A DNA stretch of 64,000 nucleotides from contig CAXSBC010000008.1 in assembly GCA_964236105.1 (NCBI GenBank), forward strand, positions 62,001-126,000. Direction: 5' to 3'. A program made the position numbers and the translations under genes. This document shows positions 41,652 through 50,726 of the stretch, in pieces. Numbering within the stretch: the stretch's first letter is position 1; the number at the start of each line of letters is the position of its first letter. The notes under the pieces are model-generated. The model saw nothing but the letters and a program-made list of their open reading frames with translations. It was not told the origin of the DNA and made no database searches. Origin of the DNA: Lichenicola sp964236105. Its GTDB lineage: Bacteria > Pseudomonadota > Alphaproteobacteria > Acetobacterales > Acetobacteraceae.

Positions 41652-42767
41652 ATGATACCGGACGTCCTGACTTGGTGGTCGCGCCAGATGCTTGATCTGG
41701 TGCCAGCGCGCTTCGCCCGGCCGGACCCGTCCTCGATGGGTGCGCTTCTGGTCGAGCCGTTTCCGGCCGGAGAAGGCGCCCGCCTGCTGCGTCGGCAGGG
41801 CTCGGAGGAAGCGGTGCTGGGCGAGTTCATGCTCCGCCGCGTCCGCCGCGACGACATCCTGGCCGATGACGTGGCGCCCGACGCACCGGCGCCGCTCGAT
41901 CCGGACGATGTGGGCACCCTGGCCACCGCCCTCTCGACGGCCCAGGCCAGCGGGACGGGCGGCATCGTGCTGCTGCGCCTGGCCCCGGGCGCTGCCCTGC
42001 AGCGCGACGTGACGCTGCCGCTCGCCGCCGAGGCCGGGCTCGACCGCGTGCTGACCTACGAGATGGACCGGCTGACCCCGTTCGCGGCGGCCGACGTGTT
42101 CTTCGCCTGGCGCGTGCTGCGTCGCGACCGCGAGGCCGGACGCCTGTCGCTGCGCCTGTCGCTGGTGCCGCGGCCGCCGCTGCTGCCGCTGCTGGAGGCG
42201 CTGCGCCAGGCCGGCGCCGGTCCGCAGGCGATCGAGATCCCGGCAGCGCCCGGCCGTGCCCGCTTGCGCATCCCGCTGGCGCACGAGCGCTCCGCTTCCG
42301 CCCGGCGCGAGCGCCGCCTGCTGGCGCTCGCGTCGGGCTGCTGCGTCGTGCTGGCGCTGCTGGCGCTGCTGCTGCCTTTCGTGCTGCAATCCGTCGCCTC
42401 GGCGCGGCTGGACCGGCGCATCGCGGCACTGCAGCCGCGCGTGGCGATGGCGCAGGCGCTGCACCGGCGCATCGCCGGCAGCTCCGCCGGCGCCGAGCTG
42501 GTCGAGACCGAGCGGCGCCGGCTTGGCGACACGCTGGGGGTGATCGCCGCCGTGACCCGTGTCCTGCCCGACGACAGCTACCTGTCCGACCTGACCCTGC
42601 GGCAGGGTCAGCTGACCATCAGCGGCCAGTCGGCCGCGGCCGCCAAGCTGATCCCGGTGATCAGCGCCGATCCGGCCTTCTCCGCCCCCGCCTTCGCCGC
42701 CCCCGTCACCCGAATCGAGGGCCAGAACACCGACCTGTTCTCGATCCGCGCCGGGGTGGCGCACTGA
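41652..42767 (+). CDS. gspL: Type II secretion inner-membrane protein GspL (PilN-like)
   Basis: 371 residues from ATG 41652. A cytoplasmic N-terminal part (about 1-210) contains the GspL/PilN-like VLTYEMDRLTPFAAADVFFAW. One membrane span follows (LLALASGCCVVLALLALLLPFVL), then a periplasmic PilN-like domain (AAVTRVLPDDSYLSDLTLRQGQLTISG). GspL links the secretion ATPase to the pseudopilus platform. Position before gspM and a one-base stop/start overlap (TGATG) support the call. Because a reverse-strand relic separates it from gspJ, it probably needs its own promoter around 41510-41650. Confidence 0.8.
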   Translation: MIPDVLTWWSRQMLDLVPARFARPDPSSMGALLVEPFPAGEGARLLRRQGSEEAVLGEFMLRRVRRDDILADDVAPDAPAPLDPDDVGTLATALSTAQASGTGGIVLLRLAPGAALQRDVTLPLAAEAGLDRVLTYEMDRLTPFAAADVFFAWRVLRRDREAGRLSLRLSLVPRPPLLPLLEALRQAGAGPQAIEIPAAPGRARLRIPLAHERSASARRERRLLALASGCCVVLALLALLLPFVLQSVASARLDRRIAALQPRVAMAQALHRRIAGSSAGAELVETERRRLGDTLGVIAAVTRVLPDDSYLSDLTLRQGQLTISGQSAAAAKLIPVISADPAFSAPAFAAPVTRIEGQNTDLFSIRAGVAH

Positions 42768-43429
42768 TGGTCTCCTCCGGTCGCTCCGCCTCGGGCTCCG
42801 GTGCTCTCGCCGGCTTGACCCTGCCGACCGGCCGGGCCGGTCGCGCGCTGGCGCTCGGCCTCGCGATCCTGGCGCTGCTGCTGCTGTGGGAGGCCGTCGG
42901 CGCCCCGCTGCGCGGCTGGTATGACGACCGGGCCGACGCGCTGGCCGGCCGCACCGCGCTGGCGGCGCGCATGCAGACCCTGGCGGCCCAGCTGCCGGCA
43001 CTGCGCCGTGCGGCAGCGTCCGGCGCCGCCCGCTCCGGACCGGCCGCGCTGATCGAGGGCACCAGCGACGCGATCGCGGGCGCGGCCCTGCAGGAGCGCG
43101 TGCAGCAGATGGCCGCCTCGCTCGGCGCCACCTTGTCCAGCACCGAGAGCCTGCCGGCCAGCCAGGCCGGCGCGTATCGACGGGTGGCCGTGCGCATCGC
43201 CGTCACCGCGCCGTTCGAGGTGATGGTGCGGCTGATCGCGGCGATCGAGCAGGCATCGCCCACCATGCTGATCGACGATCTGCAGCTGCATGGCTCGCGC
43301 ATCCAGATGCTGGCGGCGGCTCCGCTCGAGGGCGCCCTCACCGTGCTGGCCTTCCGCCAGGGCGGCCCGGCCGGCAGCGCTTCGGGCGACGCGCTGCCGC
43401 CGGACGGGTCCGACAGCGCCGCGCCATGA
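42767..43429 (+). CDS. gspM: Type II secretion protein GspM
   Basis: 220 residues: a short cytoplasmic tail, one membrane span (GRALALGLAILALLLLWEAV), a helical region (RTALAARMQTLAAQLPALRRAA) and a small ferredoxin-like periplasmic domain (FEVMVRLIAAIEQASPTMLIDDLQLHG) typical of GspM. It pairs with GspL in the inner membrane. It overlaps gspL by one base and the next gene by four, so it is part of a tightly coupled unit. Confidence 0.8.
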   Translation: MVSSGRSASGSGALAGLTLPTGRAGRALALGLAILALLLLWEAVGAPLRGWYDDRADALAGRTALAARMQTLAAQLPALRRAAASGAARSGPAALIEGTSDAIAGAALQERVQQMAASLGATLSSTESLPASQAGAYRRVAVRIAVTAPFEVMVRLIAAIEQASPTMLIDDLQLHGSRIQMLAAAPLEGALTVLAFRQGGPAGSASGDALPPDGSDSAAP

Positions 43430-44097
43430 TCGACACGGCTCGCCCGACGCTGCGGACGCGGCCATTGCTCGGCCTGCTGGTCGGCTGCGCATGCCTGCTT
43501 GTGGCCGTGCTCGCCGTTGAATATCACTCGTCCGTGAAACGGGAGCTGCGCCTGGCCTCTTCATCGTCATCCGCCGCGATCCGTGACGTCCCGGCCGATC
43601 GCCAGACGGCGCCGGCGCTCGCATCGCAGCGCCAGGCTGCGGCTGACCACACGGGCGACTGGACGCGCACCGCCCTGGCCCGTCCGCTGTTCAGCCCGTC
43701 GCGCCGGCCGGTGGCGACGGTCGTGTCCGGTCCGCGGGAGCCGCGGCTGGCCGGGATCGTGCTGGCCCCGTCGGGCGCCAAGGCGATCTTCGCCGGCGAC
43801 GGCGACGCCCGCGGCATCGTCGCCGGGGTCGGCCAGCAGGCCGGATCGTGGCGGGTGCTGGCGATCGCCGTCGACGGCGTGCGGGTGATCGGCCCGGACG
43901 GCCTGCGCACGCTGCACCCGTCGCGGGACGCCGCCCAGCATGATGGCGACGGTGGCCTGGCCAGCGCGCCGACCCTGGGGCCGCACCCGTCCATCCTCGA
44001 CCTCCTGCGCAGCCGCCCGCTGCAGCTCGGCCCGTTCAACGGCGTCCCGCCCTTGCCGGCCGGCCTGCGCGGATCGCCGCCGGCTCCGTCGCCATGA
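43426..44097 (+). CDS. Type II secretion GspN/GspC-like protein
   Basis: 223 residues: membrane span near the N-terminus (LLGLLVGCACLLVAVLAV), Ser/Ala-rich linker, then a small domain like the homology region of GspC (ARPLFSPSRRP, RLAGIVLAPSGAKAIF, GIVAGVGQQAGSWRVLAIAVDGVRVI) and a Pro-rich tail. GspC contacts the secretin. The position between M and D corresponds to the gene named N in the Gluconacetobacter lsd operon. Four-base overlaps with both neighbours (ATGA) show translational coupling. Confidence 0.7.
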   Translation: MIDTARPTLRTRPLLGLLVGCACLLVAVLAVEYHSSVKRELRLASSSSSAAIRDVPADRQTAPALASQRQAAADHTGDWTRTALARPLFSPSRRPVATVVSGPREPRLAGIVLAPSGAKAIFAGDGDARGIVAGVGQQAGSWRVLAIAVDGVRVIGPDGLRTLHPSRDAAQHDGDGGLASAPTLGPHPSILDLLRSRPLQLGPFNGVPPLPAGLRGSPPAPSP

Positions 44098-46502
44098 CCA
44101 TCGGCTCCAGACGTCCTGTGCTGCATCCTCCTCGCGCGGCCCTGGTCCTGCTGCCTCTGGCCGTTCCGCTGGCGCTGTCGGTGGCGGGCTGCAACCACCT
44201 CGAGCAGCCGGTGATCCGCCCGCTGCCGCCGCTGCAATCCGACATCGCCGCAGCACCGCCGCGCGTCGACGGCGACATCGGCACCACCGACCGGGTGATG
44301 GCGCCGCAGGTGAGCTACGGCCGCGACCGCCAACCCGCGCTGCACGGCACCGTCGGCGCGTCCGGCGAGGCGGGGTCGGTCACGCTCAATTTCGCCGACA
44401 CCGACATCCGCGACGCGGTGGGGCAGATCCTCGGCAGCCTGCTGCACGTCACCTACACGATCGATCCCGCGGTGAAGGGCACGGTGACGCTGCATACCGC
44501 CGCCCCCCTCGCCAGCAGCCAGCTGCTGCCGACGCTGCAGCTGCTGCTAGCGCAGGTGGGGGCGACGCTGTCGCGTTCCGGCGGGGTCTACCGCGTCGTC
44601 GCCGCCTCTGCGGCCGCACAGGCCGGTCCGGCCGGCGGTCCCGCTGGTTCCGGCGGCGGCCCACAGGTGCTGGCGGAGGGCGAGTCTTTCGCGGGCAGCG
44701 CCATGGTGCCGCTGCGCTATGCGGGTGCGGAGGATCTGGCCAAGGCGCTGCAGCCGTTCGTGCAGGCGGGCGCGCACATCACGCCGGTGGCGGCCTCCAA
44801 CGCGCTGCTGGTCACCGGCGACCCGATGGTGCGCACCACGCTGGTGAACCTGGTCCAGGCCTTCGACATCGATGCCCTGGCCGGCCAGTCCTACGCGCTG
44901 CTGCCGGTCGATTCCGGCGATGCCAAGGACATCGCCACCGCCCTGCAGGAGGCGCTGAAAGGCCGTGGCGGCTCGCTGTCGCAGGTGGTGCGCGTGGTGC
45001 CGATGACCCGCGTCGACGCGGTGCTGGTGGTGGCCAACGAGCGCCGCTTCATCGACGATGCGAGCCGGCTGTTCCGCCTGATCGAGCAGACCCGGCGCAC
45101 CAGCGTGCGTTCCTGGCATGTGTACTACCTGCAGAACAGCCACGCCAACGATGCCGCCTACGTGCTGCAGCAGGCCTTCACCCCGGACAACGTGACCGCC
45201 CAGCCGACGGCGGCGCCGCAGGCCAGCATCCCGGGGCAGGGGAGCGGCAGCTTTGGTTCCAGCGGCGGGCTCGGCTCCAGTGGCGGCCTCGGCTCGAGCG
45301 GCGGCCTGGGTTCCAGCGGCGGGCTCGGCTCCAGCGGCGGCTTTGGTTCGAGCGGCGGCCTGGGCTCGACCGGCGGCCTGGGCGGCTCCGCGTCCGGCGG
45401 CCTCGGCGGCATCCAGACCGCCTCCCCGGCACCTGCCGCACCGTCGGGCGGCGGCGCTGCCGGCGCCAACCCGCTGCTGGGCGGTCTCGACAGCTCCGGC
45501 GGCGGCGGCACCGCCCATACCATGCGCATCATCCCCAATCCGCAGAACAACGCCCTGCTGATCTATGGAACCGACCAGGAGAACGACACCGTCAACCAGA
45601 TGCTGCGCAAGATCGACATCCTGCCGCTGCAGGTGCGGATCGATGCCGTCATCGCCGAGGTCCTGCTGAACGACGCGCTGCAGTACGGCACCCAGTTCTT
45701 CTTCAAGTCCGGCGGCGTCAACGGCGTGCTCAACGCCAACGAGGCCGCCACCACCGCGATCACCAGCGCCCTGACCAGCACGGCGTTCTCCTCCACGCTG
45801 CCCGGCTTCATCATCGGCGGCACCGGCAATGGCGGCGCGCCGTTCGCGATCAACGCGCTGCAGGCCGTCACCACCGTGCATGTGCTGTCCTCTCCCGAGC
45901 TGCTGGTGCTCGACAACCAGACGGCGCGGCTGCAGGTCGGCCAGCTGGTGCCGATCCAGACCGGTTCGCAGACCAGCACGCTCAGCACCGGATCGGTGTT
46001 CAACCAGGACAGCTACCAGCCCACCGGCGTGATCATGCAGGTGACACCACGGGTCAACAACGGCGGCCAGGTGACGCTGGACATCTCGCAGGAGGTCAGC
46101 AACGTCGCCGCGCCGGCGACCGGCACCATCTCCAACCCGACCTTCAACGACCAGTCGGTGGTGTCTCGCGTCGTCATCCATGACGGCCAGACCATCGGCC
46201 TCGCCGGGCTGATCACCGATCAGTCGAGCCGCGGCAACAGCGGCATCCCCTGGCTCAAGGACATCCCGATCCTCGGCCTGCTCGGCGGCAGCCAGACCAA
46301 CAACCGCACGCGTACCGAGCTGCTGATCCTGATCACGCCGCATGTCATGCACGACCAGCACGACGCCCAGGCCCTGACCGAGGATCTGCGCGATACCCTG
46401 GTGAACGCGGCCGCGGTTCCGGACGAGCTCACGCCCATGCGCCAGACCGGCAGCGCCGATCCGCAGCAGCGGGTGCGCCGCAGCGTCGGCCTCGGTCCCT
46501 GA
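44094..46502 (+). CDS. gspD: Type II secretion secretin GspD, lipoprotein type
   Basis: 802 residues. The signal peptide ends in a lipobox (LALSVAGC, Cys33), so the outer-membrane channel subunit is probably self-anchored and may not need a pilotin. Domains: N0 (about 95-170, VTLNFADTDIRDAVGQILG), N1-N3 repeats (about 190-390 and 460-530, including NALLVTGDP and VRVVPMTRVDAVLVVAN), and the secretin core from about 550 (ATTVHVLSSPELLVLDNQTARLQVGQLVPI, VSRVVIHDGQTIGLAGLI, PILGLLGG). A Gly/Ser tandem repeat is inserted in the N3 region. It overlaps the preceding gene by four bases; the gspK start follows after 41 bases. Confidence 0.92.
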   Translation: MTIGSRRPVLHPPRAALVLLPLAVPLALSVAGCNHLEQPVIRPLPPLQSDIAAAPPRVDGDIGTTDRVMAPQVSYGRDRQPALHGTVGASGEAGSVTLNFADTDIRDAVGQILGSLLHVTYTIDPAVKGTVTLHTAAPLASSQLLPTLQLLLAQVGATLSRSGGVYRVVAASAAAQAGPAGGPAGSGGGPQVLAEGESFAGSAMVPLRYAGAEDLAKALQPFVQAGAHITPVAASNALLVTGDPMVRTTLVNLVQAFDIDALAGQSYALLPVDSGDAKDIATALQEALKGRGGSLSQVVRVVPMTRVDAVLVVANERRFIDDASRLFRLIEQTRRTSVRSWHVYYLQNSHANDAAYVLQQAFTPDNVTAQPTAAPQASIPGQGSGSFGSSGGLGSSGGLGSSGGLGSSGGLGSSGGFGSSGGLGSTGGLGGSASGGLGGIQTASPAPAAPSGGGAAGANPLLGGLDSSGGGGTAHTMRIIPNPQNNALLIYGTDQENDTVNQMLRKIDILPLQVRIDAVIAEVLLNDALQYGTQFFFKSGGVNGVLNANEAATTAITSALTSTAFSSTLPGFIIGGTGNGGAPFAINALQAVTTVHVLSSPELLVLDNQTARLQVGQLVPIQTGSQTSTLSTGSVFNQDSYQPTGVIMQVTPRVNNGGQVTLDISQEVSNVAAPATGTISNPTFNDQSVVSRVVIHDGQTIGLAGLITDQSSRGNSGIPWLKDIPILGLLGGSQTNNRTRTELLILITPHVMHDQHDAQALTEDLRDTLVNAAAVPDELTPMRQTGSADPQQRVRRSVGLGP
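45255..45380 (+). repeat. Seven 18-bp tandem repeats in gspD
   Basis: Seven consecutive 18-bp units of the type GGNTCNAGCGGCGGNCTN, encoding GSSGGL with small variants (GSSGGF, GSTGGL). They fall in the loop of the secretin N3 region, which is often Gly/Ser-rich. Units differ at third positions, so the array is not freshly expanded. Confidence 0.9.
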
Positions 46503-46543
46503 TCAGCGCTGGCCTGCGCCGGGCCGCGCCGCGCGGCCCCGCC

Positions 46544-47368
46544 GTGGTTGGCCGCGATCCGGGAGGCACGGGCGGCTTTGCCCTGCTGATCGTGCTGTGG
46601 ACCCTGGTGCTGATCTCGCTGCTGGTGTCGGCGATCGCCGCGTCCGGCAGCGGCCGCACCCGCCAGGCCGGCGACCTGCGACGCAACGCCCAGCTCCGTG
46701 CCGAGGCCGATGGCGGCATCGAGGAGGCGGTCTTCCATCTGCTCGACACCTCCAAGGCGCACTGGGGAGCCGACGGCGCCATCCACCGCATCCGCCACCG
46801 TGACGTCGTCCTGTCGCTGCGCCTGGCCAGCGAGGCCGGCAAGATCAATCCGAACCGCGCCTCGCCCGAGCTGCTGGCCTCGCTGCTGCAGGCGGTCGGC
46901 GTCGACGCCCGACGAAGTGCCGCGATCGTCGCCAACGTCGTCGCCTGGCGCTTTCCGGGCGGCACCCTGGTCGAGCCGTCCGGCGGCGGCCGCAGGGCCG
47001 GTCGCGACTACCTGCCGCCCGGAGCGCCGTTCGAGTCGCTCGCCGAGCTCGGCCTGGTGCCCGGCATCGACCCCGCCCTGCTCGCCTCGCTGACGCCGCA
47101 TCTGTCGCTCTACCACGATGGCGATCCCGAGCTGGCGGCGGCCGATCCGGTGGTCCGCCAGGCGATGCTGGCGCTGAGCGGTCCCGACGCCGCCCCGGAC
47201 CCGTCCGGGCAGCCGGCGCGACCGGACGAGACCGCCGTCGCCGTCACCGCCCTGGCCGAGGACGGCGCCGGACGGCGCGCCGTGCGCCGGGCGGTCGTGC
47301 TGACCGGCGGCGCCGGCACCGACGGCCGTCCCTACAGGATCATGAGCATCGAGGCTCCGTCCGGCTGA
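46544..47368 (+). CDS. gspK: Type II secretion minor pseudopilin GspK
   Basis: 274 residues, the largest minor pseudopilin. Leader TGGFALLIVLWTLVLISLLVS has the cleavable glycine but, as in other GspK, no Glu at +5. The body shows RRNAQLRAEADGGIEEAVF and the GspK signature EAGKINPNRASPELLASLLQ plus FESLAELGLVPGID. It caps the pseudopilus tip with I and J. GTG 46544 is the first standard start; the frame is open back into the gspD stop. In most operons gspK follows gspJ, but here it follows gspD. Confidence 0.85.
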   Translation: MVGRDPGGTGGFALLIVLWTLVLISLLVSAIAASGSGRTRQAGDLRRNAQLRAEADGGIEEAVFHLLDTSKAHWGADGAIHRIRHRDVVLSLRLASEAGKINPNRASPELLASLLQAVGVDARRSAAIVANVVAWRFPGGTLVEPSGGGRRAGRDYLPPGAPFESLAELGLVPGIDPALLASLTPHLSLYHDGDPELAAADPVVRQAMLALSGPDAAPDPSGQPARPDETAVAVTALAEDGAGRRAVRRAVVLTGGAGTDGRPYRIMSIEAPSG

Positions 47369-47418
47369 CGCCTGCCGCCTGGACCGGCGGCGGCGTTTGC
47401 TCTAACCGCTGGAAGTCG

Positions 47419-48447
47419 ATGCAGATGAACCCCGATCTCCCCGCACGCACCGCCCTCGTCACCGGGATCACCGGCCAGGACGGCGCCTACCTCGCCGCCC
47501 TGCTGCTGGAGAAGGGCTACCGCGTCGTCGGGCTGGCCCGTCGCTCGGCCTCGGCCGACATGGTCAGCGCGCGCCTGCGCTGGCTCGGCATCCAGGAGCG
47601 GATCGAGATCGCCGATGGCGACCTGCTCGACCTGTCCAGCCTGATCCGCATCGTGCAGCAGGTGCTGCCGGACGAGGTCTACAACCTTGCCGCCCAGAGC
47701 TTCGTCGCCGCCTCCTGGCAGCAGCCGCTGCTGACCGGCCAGGCGACCGGCCTCGGTGCCGCCAACATGCTGGAAGCGGTGCGGATCGCCCATCCCGCCG
47801 CCCGTTTCTACCAGGCCTCCTCCTCGGAGATGTACGGCCTGATCCAGGAGAAGGTGCAGAACGAGAAGACCCCGTTCTATCCGCGCTCGCCCTATGCCGT
47901 GGCCAAGCTGTATGCGCACTGGATGACGGTGAACTACCGCGAGAGCTTCGGGCTGCATGCCTCCTCCGGCATCCTGTTCAACCATGAGAGCCCGCTGCGC
48001 GGCATCGAGTTCGTGACCCGCAAGGTCACCGACGGCGTGGCGCGCATCAGGCTCGGGCTGGCGACGCAGCTGCCGCTCGGCAACCTCGATGCGACCCGCG
48101 ACTGGGGCCACGCGCGCGACTACGTGCAGGCGATGTGGCTGATGCTGCAGCAGGAGGTGGCGGACGACTACGTGGTCGCCACCGGCCGCACCACCTCGAT
48201 CCGCGAGCTGTGCCGCATCGCCTTCTCCCATGCCGGCCTGAACTACGAGGATCATGTCGTCACCCGCTCCGACCTGATCCGTCCGGCCGAGGTCGACGTG
48301 CTGCTCGGCGATGCATCGAAGGCGCGGGCGAGGCTCGGCTGGCAGGCCGAGACCAGCCTGGAGACCATGGTCGCCGAGATGGTCGAGGCCGATCTCGCGC
48401 GCCACCGGGCCTCCTCGGCGCCGTCGGCCGCCTCCGCCTCCGGCTGA
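47419..48447 (+). CDS. gmd: GDP-mannose 4,6-dehydratase
   Basis: 342 residues, an extended short-chain dehydrogenase that converts GDP-D-mannose to GDP-4-keto-6-deoxy-D-mannose. Visible: NADP-binding TGITGQDGAYLA, QSFVAASW, catalytic SSSEMYG (Ser and Glu), YAVAK (Tyr and Lys), NHESPLRG and NLDATRDWGHARDYV. ATG 47419 is used, with ATG 47425 a near alternative. It is followed after 13 bases by the reductase that completes a GDP-6-deoxyhexose, and both serve glycan synthesis. Confidence 0.93.
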   Translation: MQMNPDLPARTALVTGITGQDGAYLAALLLEKGYRVVGLARRSASADMVSARLRWLGIQERIEIADGDLLDLSSLIRIVQQVLPDEVYNLAAQSFVAASWQQPLLTGQATGLGAANMLEAVRIAHPAARFYQASSSEMYGLIQEKVQNEKTPFYPRSPYAVAKLYAHWMTVNYRESFGLHASSGILFNHESPLRGIEFVTRKVTDGVARIRLGLATQLPLGNLDATRDWGHARDYVQAMWLMLQQEVADDYVVATGRTTSIRELCRIAFSHAGLNYEDHVVTRSDLIRPAEVDVLLGDASKARARLGWQAETSLETMVAEMVEADLARHRASSAPSAASASG

Positions 48448-48460
48448 GGCGCGCGTCGCC

Positions 48461-49399
48461 ATGACCGGGCGGCGGATACTGGTCACCGGCCTGTCCGGCT
48501 TCGCCGGCCAGCATCTGGCGCCCGCCGTCGCCGAGCTGATGCCGGATGCCGAGCTGCTGGCGCTCGGCTGCGACATCACCGACGCCGACGCCGTTCGCGG
48601 CGCGGTGGCCCGGCTGCGTCCCGATCTCTGCCTGCACCTGGCCGCGATCGCCGCGATCCAGGTCGCCCGCGCCGAGCCCGACCGCGCCTGGTCGGTCAAC
48701 CTGCACGGCACCCTGATCCTGGCCCGCGCGCTGCGCGACGTCTGTCCGGGCGCGCCGCTCCTGTTCGTGTCCAGCGCCGATGCCTACGGCGCCTCCTTCC
48801 GTTCCGGCCGCGCGCTCGACGAGGACGCGCCGCTCTCGCCGATGAACACCTACGGCGCCACCAAGGCCGCCGCAGACCTGGCGCTGGCCGCGATGGCGGC
48901 GGAAGGCCTGCACGCGATCCGGCTGCGGCCGTTCAACCATGCCGGCCCCGGCCAGACCGCCGACTTCGCCATCCCGAGCTTCGCCCGCCAGATCGCCCTG
49001 ATCCGCGCCGGCCGGCAGCAGCCGGTGCTGCGCACCGGCAACCTCGATGCCTGCCGCGACTTCCTCGACGTGCGCGACGTCTGCCGCGCCTACGCGCTGT
49101 GTCTTCGGCATGCCGGGCAGCTCGAGCCCGGAACCATCCTGAACATCGCCTCCGGCACCGGGCGCCGGATCGGCGACGTGCTGCAGGACCTGCTGGCCGC
49201 GGCAGGTGTGACGGTGACGATCGAGACCGATGCCGGGCGGGCGCGCCCTGCCGACATCGCGCTGGCGACCGGCGATGCCACCCGTCTGCGCGACCGGCTC
49301 GGCTGGTCCCCCCGGATCGCGTGGGAGCGGACCCTGCGCGACGTGCTCGACGACTGGACGCGGCGCGTCGCCGAAACGAGCCAGGCCGGCAGCCCCTGA
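48461..49399 (+). CDS. rmd: GDP-6-deoxy-D-mannose reductase (GDP-D-rhamnose synthesis)
   Basis: 312 residues, short-chain dehydrogenase. Motifs: RILVTGLSGFAGQHL (cofactor loop), HLAAIAAI, SSADAYG, YGATKAAAD (catalytic Tyr and Lys), RPFNHAGPGQ and FLDVRDVCRAYALC. These and the placement after gmd indicate Rmd, which reduces the 4-keto intermediate to GDP-D-rhamnose; a GDP-fucose synthase (WcaG) would look different around the Cys/His active site. ATG 48461 lies just after the gmd stop. Sure of the family, less of the exact stereochemistry. Confidence 0.85.
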   Translation: MTGRRILVTGLSGFAGQHLAPAVAELMPDAELLALGCDITDADAVRGAVARLRPDLCLHLAAIAAIQVARAEPDRAWSVNLHGTLILARALRDVCPGAPLLFVSSADAYGASFRSGRALDEDAPLSPMNTYGATKAAADLALAAMAAEGLHAIRLRPFNHAGPGQTADFAIPSFARQIALIRAGRQQPVLRTGNLDACRDFLDVRDVCRAYALCLRHAGQLEPGTILNIASGTGRRIGDVLQDLLAAAGVTVTIETDAGRARPADIALATGDATRLRDRLGWSPRIAWERTLRDVLDDWTRRVAETSQAGSP

Positions 49400-49439
49400 T
49401 CCCGACCGCGGCCCTCCTTCGACGACAGGACCCCATGCC

Positions 49440-50684
49440 ATGACGCTTTCCCTGCAAGACCGCCTGGTCGGCCGGTTCCTGCGCTATGTCGCGGTCACCA
49501 GCCAGAGCGACGCGCGCGCCACGACGCTGCCGAGCACGCCGGGGCAGTGGGAGATGGCACGCCTGCTGGCCGGCGAGCTCGAGACGCTGGGCCTGTCCGA
49601 CATCCATCTCGACGACCACGCCATCCTGACCGCGCGCCTGCCAGGCAACGCCCCGGGTGCCCCGCGCATCGGCTTCTGCGCCCATCTCGACACCGTCGAT
49701 GTCGGGCTGTCGCCGCATGTCCGTCCCAGCCTGGTCGCCTTCACCGGCGCCGACCTCTGCCTGAACCCCGGACGCGACCTCTGGCTGCGCACCGCCGAGC
49801 ACCCCGAGATCCTGCCCTATGCCGGCCAGGACGTGATCGTCACCGACGGCACCAGCGTCCTGGGCGCCGACAACAAGGCGGCGATCGCGGTGGTGATGAC
49901 GCTGCTGGAGGGCTGGCGGCGCGAGACGCGTCCGCACGGCGACATCGTGGTCGCCTTCGTGCCGGACGAGGAGATCGGCCTGCGCGGCGCCAAGGTGATG
50001 CCGCTCGAGCGGTTCGCGGTCGATTTCGCCTACACCATCGATTGCTGCCAGACCGGCGAGTTCGTGTTCGAGACCTTCAACGCGGCCCAGGCGACCATCA
50101 CCATCGAGGGCGTCACCGCGCATCCGATGTCGGCCAAGGGGGTGCTGGTCAACCCGATCCTGGTCGCGGCCGACCTGATCGCCCGCTTCGATCCGCGCGA
50201 CACGCCCGAGCATACCGAGGGCCGCGAGGGCTATTGCTGGATCAACAACCTCGCCGCCAACTCGGCCACCGCCACCCTGTCGATCTCGATCCGTGACTTC
50301 GACCGGGCAGGCTTCGAGGCGCGCAAGCAGTTGGTGCAGGACGCGGTCGCCGCGACGCGGGCCGCCCATCCCCGGGCGACGCTGGCCTGCCGCATCGACG
50401 ACACCTACGCCAACATCGCCGCCACGCTGGGCGACGATCGCCGCAGCGTCGAGCTGATGGCGCGCGCCTTCGACGCGCTCGACATCGTGCCCACCATCAT
50501 CGCCATGCGTGGCGGAACCGACGGCTCGGCCCTGTCGGCGCGCGGCATCCCGACACCGAACTACTTCACGGGCGCGCACAACTTCCATTCGGAGTTCGAG
50601 TTCCTGCCCGTGCCGGCCTTCGTGCGGTCCTATGAGGTGACGGAGCGCATCGTGGCGCTGGCAGGTGAGGGGCTCCGCCCCTGA
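49440..50684 (+). CDS. pepT: Peptidase T (tripeptide aminopeptidase)
   Basis: 414 residues, close to the usual ~410. A cytoplasmic M20 zinc peptidase releasing the N-terminal residue of tripeptides. Zinc and catalytic residues are seen in CAHLDTVDV, TSVLGADNKAAIAVVM, VPDEEIGLRG (general base Glu-Glu) and TIDCC; GVTAHPMSAKGVLVNP and RGGTDGSALS are also typical. ATG 49440 has AGGA upstream and is followed by the conserved RFLRYVAVTSQSD. An inverted repeat (AGGGGC, TCC, GCCCCT at 50668-50682) covers the end of the gene. Confidence 0.93.
   Translation: MTLSLQDRLVGRFLRYVAVTSQSDARATTLPSTPGQWEMARLLAGELETLGLSDIHLDDHAILTARLPGNAPGAPRIGFCAHLDTVDVGLSPHVRPSLVAFTGADLCLNPGRDLWLRTAEHPEILPYAGQDVIVTDGTSVLGADNKAAIAVVMTLLEGWRRETRPHGDIVVAFVPDEEIGLRGAKVMPLERFAVDFAYTIDCCQTGEFVFETFNAAQATITIEGVTAHPMSAKGVLVNPILVAADLIARFDPRDTPEHTEGREGYCWINNLAANSATATLSISIRDFDRAGFEARKQLVQDAVAATRAAHPRATLACRIDDTYANIAATLGDDRRSVELMARAFDALDIVPTIIAMRGGTDGSALSARGIPTPNYFTGAHNFHSEFEFLPVPAFVRSYEVTERIVALAGEGLRP
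50668..50682 (+). repeat. Short GC-rich inverted repeat at the pepT stop
   Basis: AGGGGC, loop TCC, GCCCCT, running into the TGA stop. Hairpins of this sequence class occur at the ends of many genes in GC-rich alphaproteobacteria. No T tract. Confidence 0.45.
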
Positions 50685-50726
50685 CCCCCGCCACAGGCGC
50701 GGCGTTTGCAAACCGCCTGATCGGCA

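Noticed and set aside
45255..45380. Tandem array considered as a CRISPR or intergenic satellite
   Set aside because: It is an 18-bp coding repeat inside gspD, in frame, without spacers.
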